Part shown: positions 1-8,783 of the stretch, in pieces
Position numbering within the stretch: position 1 is the first letter of the stretch
Layout: each line of letters opens with the position of its first letter
Source: Clostridiaceae bacterium
GTDB lineage: Bacteria; Bacillota; Clostridia; DSM-8532
NCBI GenBank assembly: GCA_012728095.1
Contig: JAAYFU010000007.1
Span: 23,148-87,147 of the forward strand
Length of the DNA: 64,000 nucleotides
Direction: 5' to 3'
The notes under the pieces: model-generated
Told to the model about the DNA's origin: nothing
The model's database searches: none
The model's input: the letters and a program-made list of their open reading frames with translations, nothing else
Translations under genes and position numbers: made by a program

Positions 1-120
1 GCATCGGCCGTTAAGAAGCGCAAAAGCAGGAATCAGGGCATGGTCGGTTCCGATATCCGAAAGAATATCGCAAGGAGGTATCATATCATAAATAAGCTTT
101 AACCTTCCTTTGAGAACCAT
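1..120 (-). CDS. trmK: tRNA (adenine-22-N1)-methyltransferase TrmK, 5' part only
   Basis: The first 40 codons of a gene that runs off the left edge of the window. The protein starts MVLKGRLKLIYDMIPP and then has the SAM-binding motif I class segment LSDIGTDHALIPAFALL, which is the recognisable N-terminus of TrmK, the class I methyltransferase that makes m1A at position 22 of bacterial tRNAs. A run of six G's lies just before the ATG and can act as ribosome binding site. The identification rests on the DIGTDH motif and its spacing from the start; the rest of the protein is not visible. It lies downstream of two tRNA genes on the same strand but is separated from them by a terminator and about 180 bases. 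Confidence 0.75.
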   Translation of the reverse strand, partial: MVLKGRLKLIYDMIPPCDILSDIGTDHALIPAFALLNGRC

Positions 121-200
121 AAATCCCCCCGTGTAATTGACCCAGGTATTATTGAAGCCTTGCTGAAATCATTGATTTCCGACTGTTCTCGGATAATTGG

Positions 201-245
201 GCCCGATGCGGCAGATTTCGTCTTCCTGACAGAAAGGCACCGGGC
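201..245 (-). other. Structured hairpin in the trmK upstream region
   Basis: The arms GCCCGATGC (plus strand, left) and GCACCGGGC (right) can form a nine-pair stem with one G-U pair when transcribed from the minus strand. It lies about 80 bases before the trmK start and downstream of the tRNA terminator. There is no U run, so it is not an obvious terminator. It may be a structured 5' leader element; no known riboswitch class or T-box motif is seen. The remainder of 121-316 shows nothing coding. Confidence 0.3.
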
Positions 246-274
246 TTAACTTTAAGGAACTTTGCTGCAATAAA

Positions 275-305
275 TTTAAAAGGATGATTGCTCTGCAATC
301 ATCCT
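275..305 (-). terminator. Intrinsic terminator of the tRNA pair
   Basis: Perfect ten-pair stem (AGGATGATTG / CAATCATCCT) with a five-base loop, followed on the minus strand by TTTTAAATTTATT. It lies 12 bases after the CCA end of the second tRNA. Confidence 0.85.
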
Positions 306-316
306 TCATATTTATT

Positions 317-393
317 TGGTGGGCCTTCAGGGACTCGAACCCCGGACCAACCGGTTATGAGCCGGTAGCTCTGACCAACTGAGCTAAAGGCCC
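317..393 (-). tRNA. tRNA with CAT anticodon (Ile2 or elongator Met)
   Basis: 77-nt tRNA including an encoded CCA end. Acceptor stem GGGCCTT/AAGGCCC, D arm GCTCAGTTGGTCAGAGC, anticodon loop CTCATAA, T arm with GGTTCGAGTCC. The CAT anticodon means Met or lysidine-modified Ile2. The GGnCCTTTAGCTCAGTTGG start and CTCATAA loop look more like Bacillus tRNA-Ile2 than elongator Met, but I cannot settle this by eye. It is the second gene of a two-tRNA transcript. Confidence 0.95.
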
Positions 394-398
394 GAATG

Positions 399-474
399 TG
401 GCTCCCCAAGTTGGACTCGAACCAACGACCCTGCGGTTAACAGCCGCATGCTCTACCGACTGAGCTATTGAGGA
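399..474 (-). tRNA. tRNA-Asn (GTT)
   Basis: 76-nt tRNA with encoded CCA. Acceptor stem TCCTCAA/TTGGGGA with one G-T pair, D arm GCTCAGTCGGTAGAGC, anticodon loop CTGTTAA giving anticodon GTT, T arm with GGTTCGAGTCC. First gene of the tRNA pair, five bases upstream of the CAT tRNA. Confidence 0.97.
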
Positions 475-513
475 ACGTTATTGCACTTTTTCTTCAAGCG
501 CAGAACAAAATAT

Positions 514-542
514 ATTATACTTATAAAGCTGCTATTGGTCAA
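514..542 (-). promoter_or_regulatory. SigA-type promoter of the tRNA pair
   Basis: On the minus strand TTGACC, 17 bases, TATAAT: near-consensus. Start of transcription is expected about 35 bases before tRNA-Asn. Confidence 0.85.
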
Positions 543-678
543 GATTTATTTTTAATCTTTCTCTTGATTATAAATTGCAATATTAAATGCCGTCCTAAAT
601 TATGGTAATACATTGTATCTTAGCAAGCGGCAGCTATTTCATTTGCCGGCTTATTTCCGAATATTCTATCACTTAATC

Positions 679-1137
679 TTACAACTTGTAAAACTTCTTC
701 TTGATTTCGATATATCTCTTTAAGATGTTATCTGTCTGAGATAATAAATCTTCCAGAAAAAGGCTGTATAACTCGGAGTTATCTATTGTATATTTTGCTT
801 CCAAAACACGGTCCGTAAAAGTACTGATTTTCCTGACGACATCCGGGTCTGACAGGGTTTTCAGATTTCTCTCCTTAGCCAGCGTCAGCTTCAGCAATGA
901 CGGAATACGCGCTAGGTAATTGTCTTTGGCGGACTCGACACCTAAAAGCATCTCAATGTCGATACCAAGTTCGTGTATAATCCTTAATATGATCTCCAGT
1001 TTTGGATTTGTCCTTATGCCATTCTCAATCTGTGAAAGGTAGCCGGGCGATATCTCTATTAACTTTGCAAAATCGCTTAAACTGTATCCTTTTTCCTCAC
1101 GCTTTGTTTTTATTATCTCGCCGATTTTTATTTCCAT
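679..1137 (-). CDS. XRE-family helix-turn-helix regulator
   Basis: 152-residue protein. Residues about 5-62 form a Cro/C1-type helix-turn-helix domain (IGEIIKTKREEKGYSLSDFA, then the recognition stretch ISPGYLSQIENG), as in SinR-like regulators. The C-terminal 85 residues are helical and charged and match no domain I recognise; they probably serve for dimerisation or partner binding. AGAGGA six bases before the ATG supports the start. It stands alone between the tRNA pair and the penicillin-binding protein gene, which is on the other strand, so its target cannot be inferred. Confidence 0.85.
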   Translation of the reverse strand: MEIKIGEIIKTKREEKGYSLSDFAKLIEISPGYLSQIENGIRTNPKLEIILRIIHELGIDIEMLLGVESAKDNYLARIPSLLKLTLAKERNLKTLSDPDVVRKISTFTDRVLEAKYTIDNSELYSLFLEDLLSQTDNILKRYIEIKKKFYKL

Positions 1138-1440
1138 AAGAATTCCTCTATTCTGTGTATTCTGGCAATTTTATTTTTATCTACAAAGCTAATTTTATTT
1201 TATCATGGGACAGCTTGGTAATAACATCTTATATTTCCTTGTTTGTATTTACATCCTGTTATCGGGTTTACTTTTATTCCATATTTCCAGTTTTTTGAAG
1301 CGAATTGTATTAATATTGGCTTATTATAGAATAATATTATATTAATTATATTATATCTTCCTGTAAATAGCAAAGATACCCAGTAACTTTTACCGATGGG
1401 GGGATATGTGTTATAATCGTTACCGAAATCAAAGTGTGAG
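1138..1440. other. AT-rich intergenic stretch, no gene seen
   Basis: Very AT-rich, with a segment made almost only of A and T near 1320-1360. The minus-strand reading frame over 1203-1529 is a translation of the adjacent palindromic repeat and not a gene. A TGTGTTATAAT extended -10-like sequence occurs on the plus strand near 1410 but has no clear product. Confidence 0.5.
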
Positions 1441-1508
1441 GTCATCCTGAGCTGAGCAGAAAGATCTTTTAATTTGATGAAAGATCCTTCGCTAACGCTC
1501 AGAATGAC
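1441..1508. repeat. Dispersed palindromic repeat, copy A
   Basis: 68-bp imperfect palindrome. It begins GTCATCCTGAGC and ends GCTCAGAATGAC, with an inner pair AGATCTTTT / AAAGATCCT. The same ends recur at 38947-39024 and 52998-53076, and in decayed form near 48355-48420. Translated on the minus strand it gives VILSVSEGSF and SAQLRMT, a signature seen in mis-annotated small ORFs of many genomes that carry this kind of intergenic element. It looks like a MITE- or REP-like element; no terminal target duplication is obvious. Confidence 0.75.
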
Positions 1509-1613
1509 ATGGGGACTAAAAATATACAATTGGGTGCAGTGAACATTGAAACACTAAGCAGATTGGTCTGCTCTGCAGTCCATGCCGTTTTGCGACGGCT
1601 CACAGCAAATAAA

Positions 1614-1640
1614 TTGCTGTGTCTGAACTTGTGTTATAAT
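1614..1640 (+). promoter_or_regulatory. Probable promoter of the penicillin-binding protein gene
   Basis: TATAAT preceded by TGT (extended -10) lies 45 bases before the ATG. A weak TTGCTG lies 15 bases upstream of it. The hairpin CACAGCAA-ATAAA-TTGCTGTG (1601-1621) overlaps the -35 region and could be an operator or an old terminator. Confidence 0.55.
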
Positions 1641-1685
1641 TGTTCTTGTAAATTATTTTTTGTCCTTAAACAAGGAGGATATTAT

Positions 1686-4256
1686 ATGAACAAAAACTTT
1701 GGAAGCCGCAGGAAACCTGATGTTGCTACTGCTGCTTCAAAGAAGGAACCAAGTATTGGTCTGATTATACTGGCGTTATTTATGAAAGCTTTTTTAATAT
1801 CCCTCGGAATTGTTTTTTCTGTTTTGATGGTAGTTGGTAGTGCTGCTGGCGGTATGCTGGCCGGTGGTATTTACGGCATTATTAAGACAACTCCTATGGT
1901 TGATGCCGAGCTATTTAAAACCATGGGGTTTAATTCATACGTATATGATGCTGAAGGAAATGTCATTGCCGAGCTGAAAAGAGAAGAAAACCGTGTATGG
2001 ATTAATTACGAAGAAATACCAAAAATGCTGATTGACGCTTTTATAGCTGTCGAGGACAAGCGTTTTGAGGAACATAAAGGTATTGACTTCAGGCGTATAG
2101 GCAGTGCTGTTATTACTTACGGGAAAAAATTATTGGGCGCCGATGTCGAGATGGAAGGCGGAAGCACAATTACCCAGCAGTTGATAAAAAACCTGACAAA
2201 ACGAGATGATGTGACGGTGCCCAGAAAGCTCCAGGAGCAATGGCAGGCTTTACAACTGGAAAAAGTATTGACAAAAGAAGAGATTCTAACATATTACCTA
2301 AACAACATTCCTATGGGCGGTAATTTTTACGGAATTGAAACAGCAGCCAAAGGTTATTTCGGAAAAGACGTCCGGGAATTATCTCTGGCCGAATGCGCCA
2401 GTCTTGCCGGTATAACCAATTGGCCAACTAAATATATGCCTATTAATGAAACCAATATAGAAGCGAATCTGGCAAGAACAAAGACAATCCTGGGATTGAT
2501 GCTGGAGCAGGGAAAAATAACACAAAGTGAATACGAGGAAGCTATCAACGAAAAAATTGTGTTTAAATATAATCCGGAAGCCGGTAAAGTTATGAAGACC
2601 AGCAATCAATCATATTTTGTTGATGAGGTCATAAAAAGTCTTAAAAACTACCTGATGCAGACAGGTGGTTACACTGAACAGGCCGCATTGGACATCATCT
2701 ACAACAACGGTCTTCATATATATTCAACCATGGATCCGAAGGTACAAAGGGCGTTGGACGAGGTCTTTACCGATCCCAAATATTTTTCATTTGATAACAA
2801 ATACACCGATGAAAAGCCCCAGGCAGCCATGGTTGTTTTAGATAAAGACGGCTTTGTGAGAGGTGTTTACGGTGGACGCGGCGCTAAGCAAGGCAGTGTG
2901 TTCAATCGTGCCACCCAGGCTGAACGCCCGCCTGGATCCGCGATAAAACCAATTCTGATATATGCACCCGGTATTGACAACAGAAGTATAACCGCGGCTA
3001 CGGTAGTTGATGACGTGAAACAGTATTTGTTGCACGACAAACCTGACCAGGAATGGCCGAAAAATGTTGAAAGAGCAAATTTCGGTTTGACTACTGCCCG
3101 AATTGGCGTTTTCAAATCCCGAAATGTTGTGGCAACATTGTTATTGAAAGATTACGTAGGTATACCCACAGCTCTTGATTATTTATACAAGCTTGGCATT
3201 GACAGACGGGAGGAACAATATCTGTCTATAGCCATGGGCGGATTTAATAAGGGTATGACTCCCCTTGAAATGGCGGCGGCTTACACCACCTTTGCCAATA
3301 AAGGAATATATACAAAGCCCATGTTTTTTACCGAGGTCAAGGATAATAACGGAAAAACCATTATATCCATCAAGCCGGAAAGAACCCAGGTATTCTCGGA
3401 ACAAACTGTCTTCATCATGGACGATATTCTGGAAGACGTTGTTACAAAGGGAACCGCTTATCCTGAGGGTATAATCGAATACAAGAATGCGGACGGCAAG
3501 AAGATAGTTATACCGTCAGCCGGAAAAACGGGAACTACAGACTCTGACAAGGATAAATGGTTTTGTGGGTTTACCCCATACTATGTTGGAGTAAGCTGGT
3601 ATGGTTACGATAAGGCAGTACAAATTCAACCGGAAGAAAAAGATAATGCATTGCTCATATGGAACGCAGTTATGAATAAAATTCATGAAGGTCTGCCGTC
3701 AATCCCGTTTTTTGACACCATGCCTCCGAATATAGTAAAACGGACAATTTGTATTGACTCGGGCAAGATTGCTACCGATCTTTGCAAAAGAGATCCCCGC
3801 GGCGGCAGAGTCATTGAAGAAATCTTTATTGAAGGTACACAACCGGCCTACAGCGATACCTGCAAGGTTCATGTGGAATATGACGCCTGTACCGCATCCC
3901 ATGATGCCCAAAACAGGTATCTCCTGGCTACCGAATACTGCCCTGCGGAAACAGTTGTGAAAAAGGTAGGCATAAAAAGACCGGTGGAATACAAACCTAA
4001 ATTCCCAAATGATCCTTACCCGGCTGACAGTATCTATGAAATTCCGGAAGGAGAATATTGTACCGTTCATGGACCTGGGTTTTTGATTCCTCCCATAACC
4101 GAAGAATATTACCGTCCGCCTCAATCTACAATCGAGGATGAACGTTTACCACCGGGTTTACCCGGTTATCCACCGGCAGAAGATATTGGGGATCCTTATT
4201 CAGAAGAAAACTGGGAAGGCATAGACTGGGGTAACGATCCCAACAGATGGGATTAG
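1686..4256 (+). CDS. Class A penicillin-binding protein (PBP1-type, bifunctional)
   Basis: 856-residue bifunctional peptidoglycan synthase. A basic N-terminus is followed by one membrane anchor (about residues 26-62). The GT51 glycosyltransferase domain shows all its motifs: EDKRFEEHKG with catalytic Glu123, GGSTITQQL, RKLQEQWQALQLEK and LTYYLNNIPMG. The transpeptidase domain has SAIK (Ser418), SRN (478-480) and KTGT (from Lys614). A long C-terminal tail is rich in Pro and has several Cys. An open frame extends upstream to 1509, but AAGGAGG eight bases before this ATG fixes the start. It is a single-gene transcript closed by a terminator, and builds the cell wall outside the membrane. Confidence 0.95.
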   Translation: MNKNFGSRRKPDVATAASKKEPSIGLIILALFMKAFLISLGIVFSVLMVVGSAAGGMLAGGIYGIIKTTPMVDAELFKTMGFNSYVYDAEGNVIAELKREENRVWINYEEIPKMLIDAFIAVEDKRFEEHKGIDFRRIGSAVITYGKKLLGADVEMEGGSTITQQLIKNLTKRDDVTVPRKLQEQWQALQLEKVLTKEEILTYYLNNIPMGGNFYGIETAAKGYFGKDVRELSLAECASLAGITNWPTKYMPINETNIEANLARTKTILGLMLEQGKITQSEYEEAINEKIVFKYNPEAGKVMKTSNQSYFVDEVIKSLKNYLMQTGGYTEQAALDIIYNNGLHIYSTMDPKVQRALDEVFTDPKYFSFDNKYTDEKPQAAMVVLDKDGFVRGVYGGRGAKQGSVFNRATQAERPPGSAIKPILIYAPGIDNRSITAATVVDDVKQYLLHDKPDQEWPKNVERANFGLTTARIGVFKSRNVVATLLLKDYVGIPTALDYLYKLGIDRREEQYLSIAMGGFNKGMTPLEMAAAYTTFANKGIYTKPMFFTEVKDNNGKTIISIKPERTQVFSEQTVFIMDDILEDVVTKGTAYPEGIIEYKNADGKKIVIPSAGKTGTTDSDKDKWFCGFTPYYVGVSWYGYDKAVQIQPEEKDNALLIWNAVMNKIHEGLPSIPFFDTMPPNIVKRTICIDSGKIATDLCKRDPRGGRVIEEIFIEGTQPAYSDTCKVHVEYDACTASHDAQNRYLLATEYCPAETVVKKVGIKRPVEYKPKFPNDPYPADSIYEIPEGEYCTVHGPGFLIPPITEEYYRPPQSTIEDERLPPGLPGYPPAEDIGDPYSEENWEGIDWGNDPNRWD

Positions 4257-4278
4257 GGTAATAAAAACCTGTAAATAT

Positions 4279-4330
4279 GCCGTGAGGGATATTTCAGCAA
4301 TATCACTCACGGCACTTTTAATGTTTTTTT
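4279..4330 (+). terminator. Intrinsic terminator after the PBP gene
   Basis: Stem GCCGTGAG..ATAT / ATAT..CTCACGGC with a short loop, then ACTTTTAATGTTTTTTT. The stem may also serve the converging methyltransferase gene. Confidence 0.8.
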
Positions 4331-4356
4331 ATCTTAAGCTGCAACCAAATCATCTG

Positions 4357-5487
4357 CTATTCAGGTTTCGGGCCAAAGTATTGATAATAGTAACTTAGAA
4401 GCCCTCCGTTATAAAGCTTGCGATTTTTATCTGCCTTCCTTCCGAAAGCTTTTTCGAACCCAGTATCCGCACTGATTATATAGTAAGACCAGGTAGGCAG
4501 CCTTTTAAAACTTTCGGCCATAGTCTTATAGAGACGAGCATTTTCCCTTTTATCTCCCAGCCTCTGGCCATATGGAGGATTTGTAATAATAAAACCGTAT
4601 TTGGCTTTTGAAGAAATGTCTTTTACATCTCTAACCTGAAAATGCACTGCTTCCGCAACTCCTGCCTGTCTGGCATGATAATTGGCCATACTTACAGCTT
4701 CGGGATTTATGTCATATCCATGGATAAGCTTCTCTTTGACCGGCTTAATTAAGCTTCTTGCTTCATCTAAAGCATTGTACCAGGTTTTCTTGGGTATTAA
4801 AGGCCATTCCTGGCAGTCAAATTCCCTGTCAAGACCCGGAGCCTTGTTAATTGCCATCAAAGCAGCTTCAATAGGAATGGTGCCGGAGCCGCAAAAAGGA
4901 TCTATCAGGTATCTACCCGGCGACCATCGGCTTATCATAATCAGGGCAGCCGCAAGAGTTTCCTTAATCGGCGCGGTATATGCAAGACTCCTGTAACCTC
5001 TCTTATGCAGGCCGTCGCCGGTACTGTCCAGTGCGATTATTACATTGTCCTTTGTTATGCTGAATACAATATGAAATCTTGGGCCTGTCTCCGGGAAAGT
5101 TTCGAGCTTATATACCTTTTTCAATCTTTCCACAACCGCTTTTTTTATTATTGACTGGCAATCAGACACACTCATGAGAGTCGATTTAACGCATCCGCCG
5201 GTAACCGGAAATTCAGCGTCCATTGGAAGCCAATCCTCCCAGGGTATTGCAAGAACCGCTTCAAAAAGATCGTTAAAAGTTGTAGCGGTAAATTCCCCCA
5301 TTAATACGCAGACACGCTCTGCCGTGCGCAGCCACAGGTTCGCCCGGCAAAGCGCCTCAAAATCACCGTCAAAAAAGATTTTTCCGTTATCGGTAAAAGT
5401 ATCTCCGTATCCTAAGTATTTAATTTCACGTGCCACAACCGATTCTGTACCGAATGTTGCTGTGGCATACAACCGTAATTTCCCCAT
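4357..5487 (-). CDS. ypsC: THUMP-domain class I rRNA methyltransferase (RlmL N-domain/YpsC type)
   Basis: 376 residues. The N-terminal half is a ferredoxin-like plus THUMP RNA-binding module. The C-terminal half is a Rossmann methyltransferase with motif I DPFCGSGT (about residue 196) and the NPPYG catalytic motif (about residue 302) typical of base-amino N-methylation. The family includes the m2G2445 methyltransferase half of E. coli RlmL and Bacillus YpsC; substrate in this organism is inferred to be 23S rRNA guanine. It follows the nucleoside kinase gene on the same strand after 76 bases. Confidence 0.85.
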   Translation of the reverse strand: MGKLRLYATATFGTESVVAREIKYLGYGDTFTDNGKIFFDGDFEALCRANLWLRTAERVCVLMGEFTATTFNDLFEAVLAIPWEDWLPMDAEFPVTGGCVKSTLMSVSDCQSIIKKAVVERLKKVYKLETFPETGPRFHIVFSITKDNVIIALDSTGDGLHKRGYRSLAYTAPIKETLAAALIMISRWSPGRYLIDPFCGSGTIPIEAALMAINKAPGLDREFDCQEWPLIPKKTWYNALDEARSLIKPVKEKLIHGYDINPEAVSMANYHARQAGVAEAVHFQVRDVKDISSKAKYGFIITNPPYGQRLGDKRENARLYKTMAESFKRLPTWSYYIISADTGFEKAFGRKADKNRKLYNGGLLSYYYQYFGPKPE

Positions 5488-5563
5488 ATTGCTCCTTTAT
5501 CAAGTATTATTAATTCTCCGCTTCGTTTAAACATGCAGTAAATTACCTTTTATTATTACGGTT

Positions 5564-7222
5564 TTATTCACTGAATATTGAGCCTCCCATAAACTCACGC
5601 AAAATTGAATTTGCCGGTACAAGATCGTTGGGCGCCGATACAAAATAACTCAAAAATTCAATAAGCCTTCGGGCCTCTGCATACTGAGGCATATCATTGG
5701 TTATTTCATAAAGCAACGGAAGCGCCAGAGGCTTTAACATCGGAAGTTCATAAATCAAGGAAGAATTAAACATTGCATCTGCATTTTCCTGGAACGGAAA
5801 GATGTTTCTCTCTTCTCCTTTTCTAACGCTGGGCCACATCTCAATTGTTCTTGGCGCAGACGTGCCTCTGTACCTGTTGTCCCTGACCATACGCCTGATA
5901 AGTCTTAAATCAGTGGTAGGAATTCGGTTATGCCTGTCAATTCGCATGGAAGTAATAGCGCTGATATATATATTGAATTTATTCTCCTGTTTTACTTCAC
6001 TGGTAAGCCTGGGATTCAAACAATGAATGCCCTCGATCACCAATACCTCTCCCTCAGACATTTTAAGCCTTCTGCCCCTATATTCTCTCATACCTGTTTG
6101 AAAATTAAAGTAGGGAATTTCAACCTCGCCGCCATTAATCAATGTATTTATGTGTTGGTTAAAAAGATGAAGATCTACTGCTTCCAAAGCCTCATAGTCA
6201 GGTTTTCCCTCTTCGTCCAATGGGGTTTTGCACTTTTCCACAAAATAATCATCCACTGAAATATTAAGAGGTTTTAAACCATTAACCCTAAGCTGGATGG
6301 ACAATCTTTGGGCAAAAGTTGTTTTCCCTGATGATGAAGGACCGGCAATCATGATTACTCTCTTTTGAGGCTGCTGATGTTTTATCAAATCAGCGATCTC
6401 AGCAATTTTTTTCTCGTGTAATGCTTCGGCCACCAGAACGAGATTTTTAAGGCCGCCGCTTTTTATCGCATAATTTAGCTTTCCTACATCCCCTACTCCG
6501 AGTATGCTGATCCATTCGCCGTACTCGGTAAAAATATTGAAAAGTTTTCTCGGAATGGGTACGTCCGGCAATACATTGGGGTTCTCTTTCTTCGGCAGAA
6601 TCAATACAATACCGCCGTTATGGGCTTCTACTGCAAAAAGTTTAAGATAGCCGGAACTCGGTACCATGTAACCATAGAAATAATCTTCTATATCTTCAAA
6701 TCTGTAAAGTGAAACATAATCTTTCTCGCGGTTTTCTATAGCTCTGTATTTATCTCTGCGCCCTTTCTCCAGGAATAGTCTTCTCGCCTCATCAATAGAA
6801 ACAGTCACTTTGACAAAAGGTATATCCTTTTCGACCAGTTCTCTCATCCGCTTTTCAATCTTTTTTGCATCATCCGGGGTTACCTGGCAATCCAGAATCT
6901 CAAAGTATATGCCCCGGCTGACCGAATGGCGAATCTGTAATTCTAATCCTGGAAACAAATCATTTACTGCTTTTAATAAAAGAAATTTTAGGCCTCGTTC
7001 ATATATCCTGATTCCGTCTTCGCACGTCAAGTCTACAAAACTTATATCGCAATCCTGTTCCAGGCGGTATGTCAGTTCCTTTATTTCATTATTTATCAAA
7101 GCTGCCACGATAATAGAATCCTTTTTCCCTTTTAAACCTTTAACAAGGTCTTCTATTTTTGTACCTTTTTTAACTGTCATATCATTACCGTTTAATTTTA
7201 TGCATAATTCATTTTCAGTCAT
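5564..7222 (-). CDS. Nucleoside (uridine) kinase with threonyl-tRNA-synthetase-like N-terminus
   Basis: 552 residues. The N-terminal 60 residues resemble a TGS domain, followed by a region like the second additional domain of ThrRS (about 60-230). The C-terminal kinase domain is of the phosphoribulokinase/uridine kinase family with Walker A GPSSSGKTT at about 293-301 and a DDYF segment shortly after. This fused architecture is common in Clostridia and Thermotogae, usually annotated as a nucleoside kinase that phosphorylates uridine or cytidine. The role of the synthetase-like part is not known. The start ATG sits at the divergent intergenic region facing cotJA. Confidence 0.85.
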   Translation of the reverse strand: MTENELCIKLNGNDMTVKKGTKIEDLVKGLKGKKDSIIVAALINNEIKELTYRLEQDCDISFVDLTCEDGIRIYERGLKFLLLKAVNDLFPGLELQIRHSVSRGIYFEILDCQVTPDDAKKIEKRMRELVEKDIPFVKVTVSIDEARRLFLEKGRRDKYRAIENREKDYVSLYRFEDIEDYFYGYMVPSSGYLKLFAVEAHNGGIVLILPKKENPNVLPDVPIPRKLFNIFTEYGEWISILGVGDVGKLNYAIKSGGLKNLVLVAEALHEKKIAEIADLIKHQQPQKRVIMIAGPSSSGKTTFAQRLSIQLRVNGLKPLNISVDDYFVEKCKTPLDEEGKPDYEALEAVDLHLFNQHINTLINGGEVEIPYFNFQTGMREYRGRRLKMSEGEVLVIEGIHCLNPRLTSEVKQENKFNIYISAITSMRIDRHNRIPTTDLRLIRRMVRDNRYRGTSAPRTIEMWPSVRKGEERNIFPFQENADAMFNSSLIYELPMLKPLALPLLYEITNDMPQYAEARRLIEFLSYFVSAPNDLVPANSILREFMGGSIFSE

Positions 7223-7486
7223 AGAAACAGATTACCTCCCCCATGCTTCAGGTTAGTTCCATTATCCTATATTTACCCATATTCATCAAGTTTTTAAGAT
7301 TTTGCAATAATATTATGCTCAAATAGTATGTCCAAAGTATTGTATTCCCTGCGGCAGTTTATAAAAAAACATGAACTATACAGAGTGTATTATTAATTTT
7401 ATTTATTTTCACGGAGTAATGTCCTCACAAGTTAATACGCTTGTACATATTATGTAAAAGAAACAAGCAAGGAGGCAAAACCTGGA

Positions 7487-7675
7487 ATGGATAATCTCAA
7501 CATAGCAACAGTTTATACGGGAAACAATTGTACCGGCGAACCTATCATGATACCGGTCATGCCTGTTCGGCCGGAACTTGCCCGGGCTTATGTGCCATAC
7601 CAACTATACAATAAAATTTTTTCCGCACAGGAAAGCTTAAAAAAAGGAACTGTTTTCCCTGAACTAGTTAAATAA
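7487..7675 (+). CDS. cotJA: Spore coat protein CotJA
   Basis: 62-residue protein with the family hallmark MPVRPELARAYVPYQ in the middle, after a short Asn/Thr-rich N-terminus. CotJA is a small protein of the inner spore coat. AAGGAGG lies 11 bases before the ATG. First gene of a tight three-gene cotJ operon (21 bases to cotJB). Expected to be transcribed in the mother cell; a CATATTAT sequence upstream resembles a SigE -10 box, but I cannot assign a matching -35. Confidence 0.92.
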   Translation: MDNLNIATVYTGNNCTGEPIMIPVMPVRPELARAYVPYQLYNKIFSAQESLKKGTVFPELVK

Positions 7676-7696
7676 TCATATAGGAGGTGTTATTAG

Positions 7697-7951
7697 GTGG
7701 ATGAACAAACAACGCTTTTAGAGCAAATCATGGCTTACGATTTTGCTCTGTATGATTTACAACTGTTTTTAAATACACATCCTTCAGATACGAACGCACT
7801 TCGAGACTATAAAATGGCCCTGGAACAATCCGAAAATTTAAGACGTCAGTACCAAAGCAAATACGGCCCTCTGACCGCCAGATATTTGCCGAATACAACC
7901 TGCTGGCAGTGGATTAACGATCCTTGGCCATGGAATAATAAGGAGGTATAA
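7697..7951 (+). CDS. cotJB: Spore coat protein CotJB
   Basis: 84-residue protein of the CotJB family: a helical N-terminal two thirds (LEQIMAYDFALYDLQLFLNT) and the conserved tail CWQWINDPWPWNN. The start is a GTG nine bases after AGGAGG; no in-frame ATG is available near it. CotJB acts with CotJA and CotJC in the spore coat. Its stop codon overlaps the ribosome binding site of cotJC, so the two are probably translated in a coupled way. Confidence 0.93.
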   Translation: MDEQTTLLEQIMAYDFALYDLQLFLNTHPSDTNALRDYKMALEQSENLRRQYQSKYGPLTARYLPNTTCWQWINDPWPWNNKEV

Positions 7952-7954
7952 GAA

Positions 7955-8527
7955 ATGTGGTTTTATGATAAGAAAACTCAGTATCCTATTAAAATAAAAA
8001 AACCGGACCCCAGAATGGCAATTGCAATTCTTACACAGTATGGCGGTCCCAATGGCGAATTAGCAGCATCCCTGCGCTATCTGAGCCAAAGGTTCTCAAT
8101 GCCTACCAAAGAAGCAAAAGCGACATTGAATGATATAGGCACCGAAGAACTTGCTCACCTCGAGATGATAGGCACAATGGTCCATCAACTGATGGATAAG
8201 GTTCCTCCGAAGGAACTCGAAAAACTGCATGTTGATACAAATTATGTTATCCACGGAAGAGCTGTTTATCCTTCCGATTCCAACGGTGTCCCCTTCACCG
8301 CAGCCTATATTGAATCAATGGAAGATCCTATAGCGAACCTCAACGAGGATCTTGCTGCGGAGGAAAAAGCCCGTGCTACATATGACTACCTTATAAGTAT
8401 AGCGGATGATCCCGATGTAATAGATCCCCTTCGCTTCTTAAGAGAACGCGAAGTGGTACATTATCAACGATTTGGCGAAACCCTGAGAATAGTCCGGGAG
8501 ACCATGGGCAAGAAAAAATATTACTAA
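7955..8527 (+). CDS. cotJC: Spore coat protein CotJC (manganese-catalase family)
   Basis: 190-residue ferritin-like four-helix protein of the manganese catalase family. Metal-ligand patterns EELAHLEMIG and the second EREVVHYQRFGE are intact, so catalase-like chemistry is possible. The family member in spore formers is CotJC, part of the inner coat and often abundant in clostridial spores, where it may protect against peroxide. AGGAGG lies nine bases before the ATG, overlapping the end of cotJB. It ends the operon, before a palindromic terminator. Confidence 0.94.
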   Translation: MWFYDKKTQYPIKIKKPDPRMAIAILTQYGGPNGELAASLRYLSQRFSMPTKEAKATLNDIGTEELAHLEMIGTMVHQLMDKVPPKELEKLHVDTNYVIHGRAVYPSDSNGVPFTAAYIESMEDPIANLNEDLAAEEKARATYDYLISIADDPDVIDPLRFLREREVVHYQRFGETLRIVRETMGKKKYY

Positions 8528-8585
8528 AGATAAAGATTATTGCTTATGCTGTGCACTTATACCTCCATATTTTTCCCCTTCACAT

Positions 8586-8617
8586 AGAATAAACCAGTGT
8601 TTAAACTGGTTTATTCT
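8586..8617. terminator. Palindromic terminator between cotJC and the hydrolase remnant
   Basis: Perfect 13-pair stem (AGAATAAACCAGT / ACTGGTTTATTCT) with loop GTTTAA. The stem is A+T-rich at its base, which itself gives U-rich ends in both directions; no long U run follows. Confidence 0.6.
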
Positions 8618-8631
8618 ATATTAGTTGCAAT

Positions 8632-8760
8632 TTATTCCTCAAAGAACCTCATCAATTCTTCATTGAATCTATCCCGCTCATCGTAAAATAATTCATGACT
8701 GCTGTATTGGAACGGTATAAGTTTCGAATTTTCATATATTGGCTCTGTACCTGGTAAAGT
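8632..8760 (-). pseudogene. C-terminal remnant of an alpha/beta hydrolase
   Basis: Reading on the minus strand to the stop at 8632-8634 gives LPGTEPIYENSKLIPFQYSS followed by HELFYDERDRFNEELMRFFEE. This looks like the last part of an alpha/beta hydrolase (lysophospholipase type), where SHELFYDERD..FNEEL follows the catalytic His. No start codon or upstream part of the fold exists: the frame runs into the unrelated metallopeptidase gene. I read it as the tail of a gene whose front was deleted. Confidence 0.55.
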
Positions 8761-8783
8761 TGAAAAGGACAAGCAAAAGAATT

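Noticed and set aside
1203..1529. Minus-strand open frame of 108 codons with VILSVSEGSF and SAQLRMT
   Set aside because: It is the translation of the palindromic repeat plus AT-rich flank; this signature marks repeat elements, not a protein.
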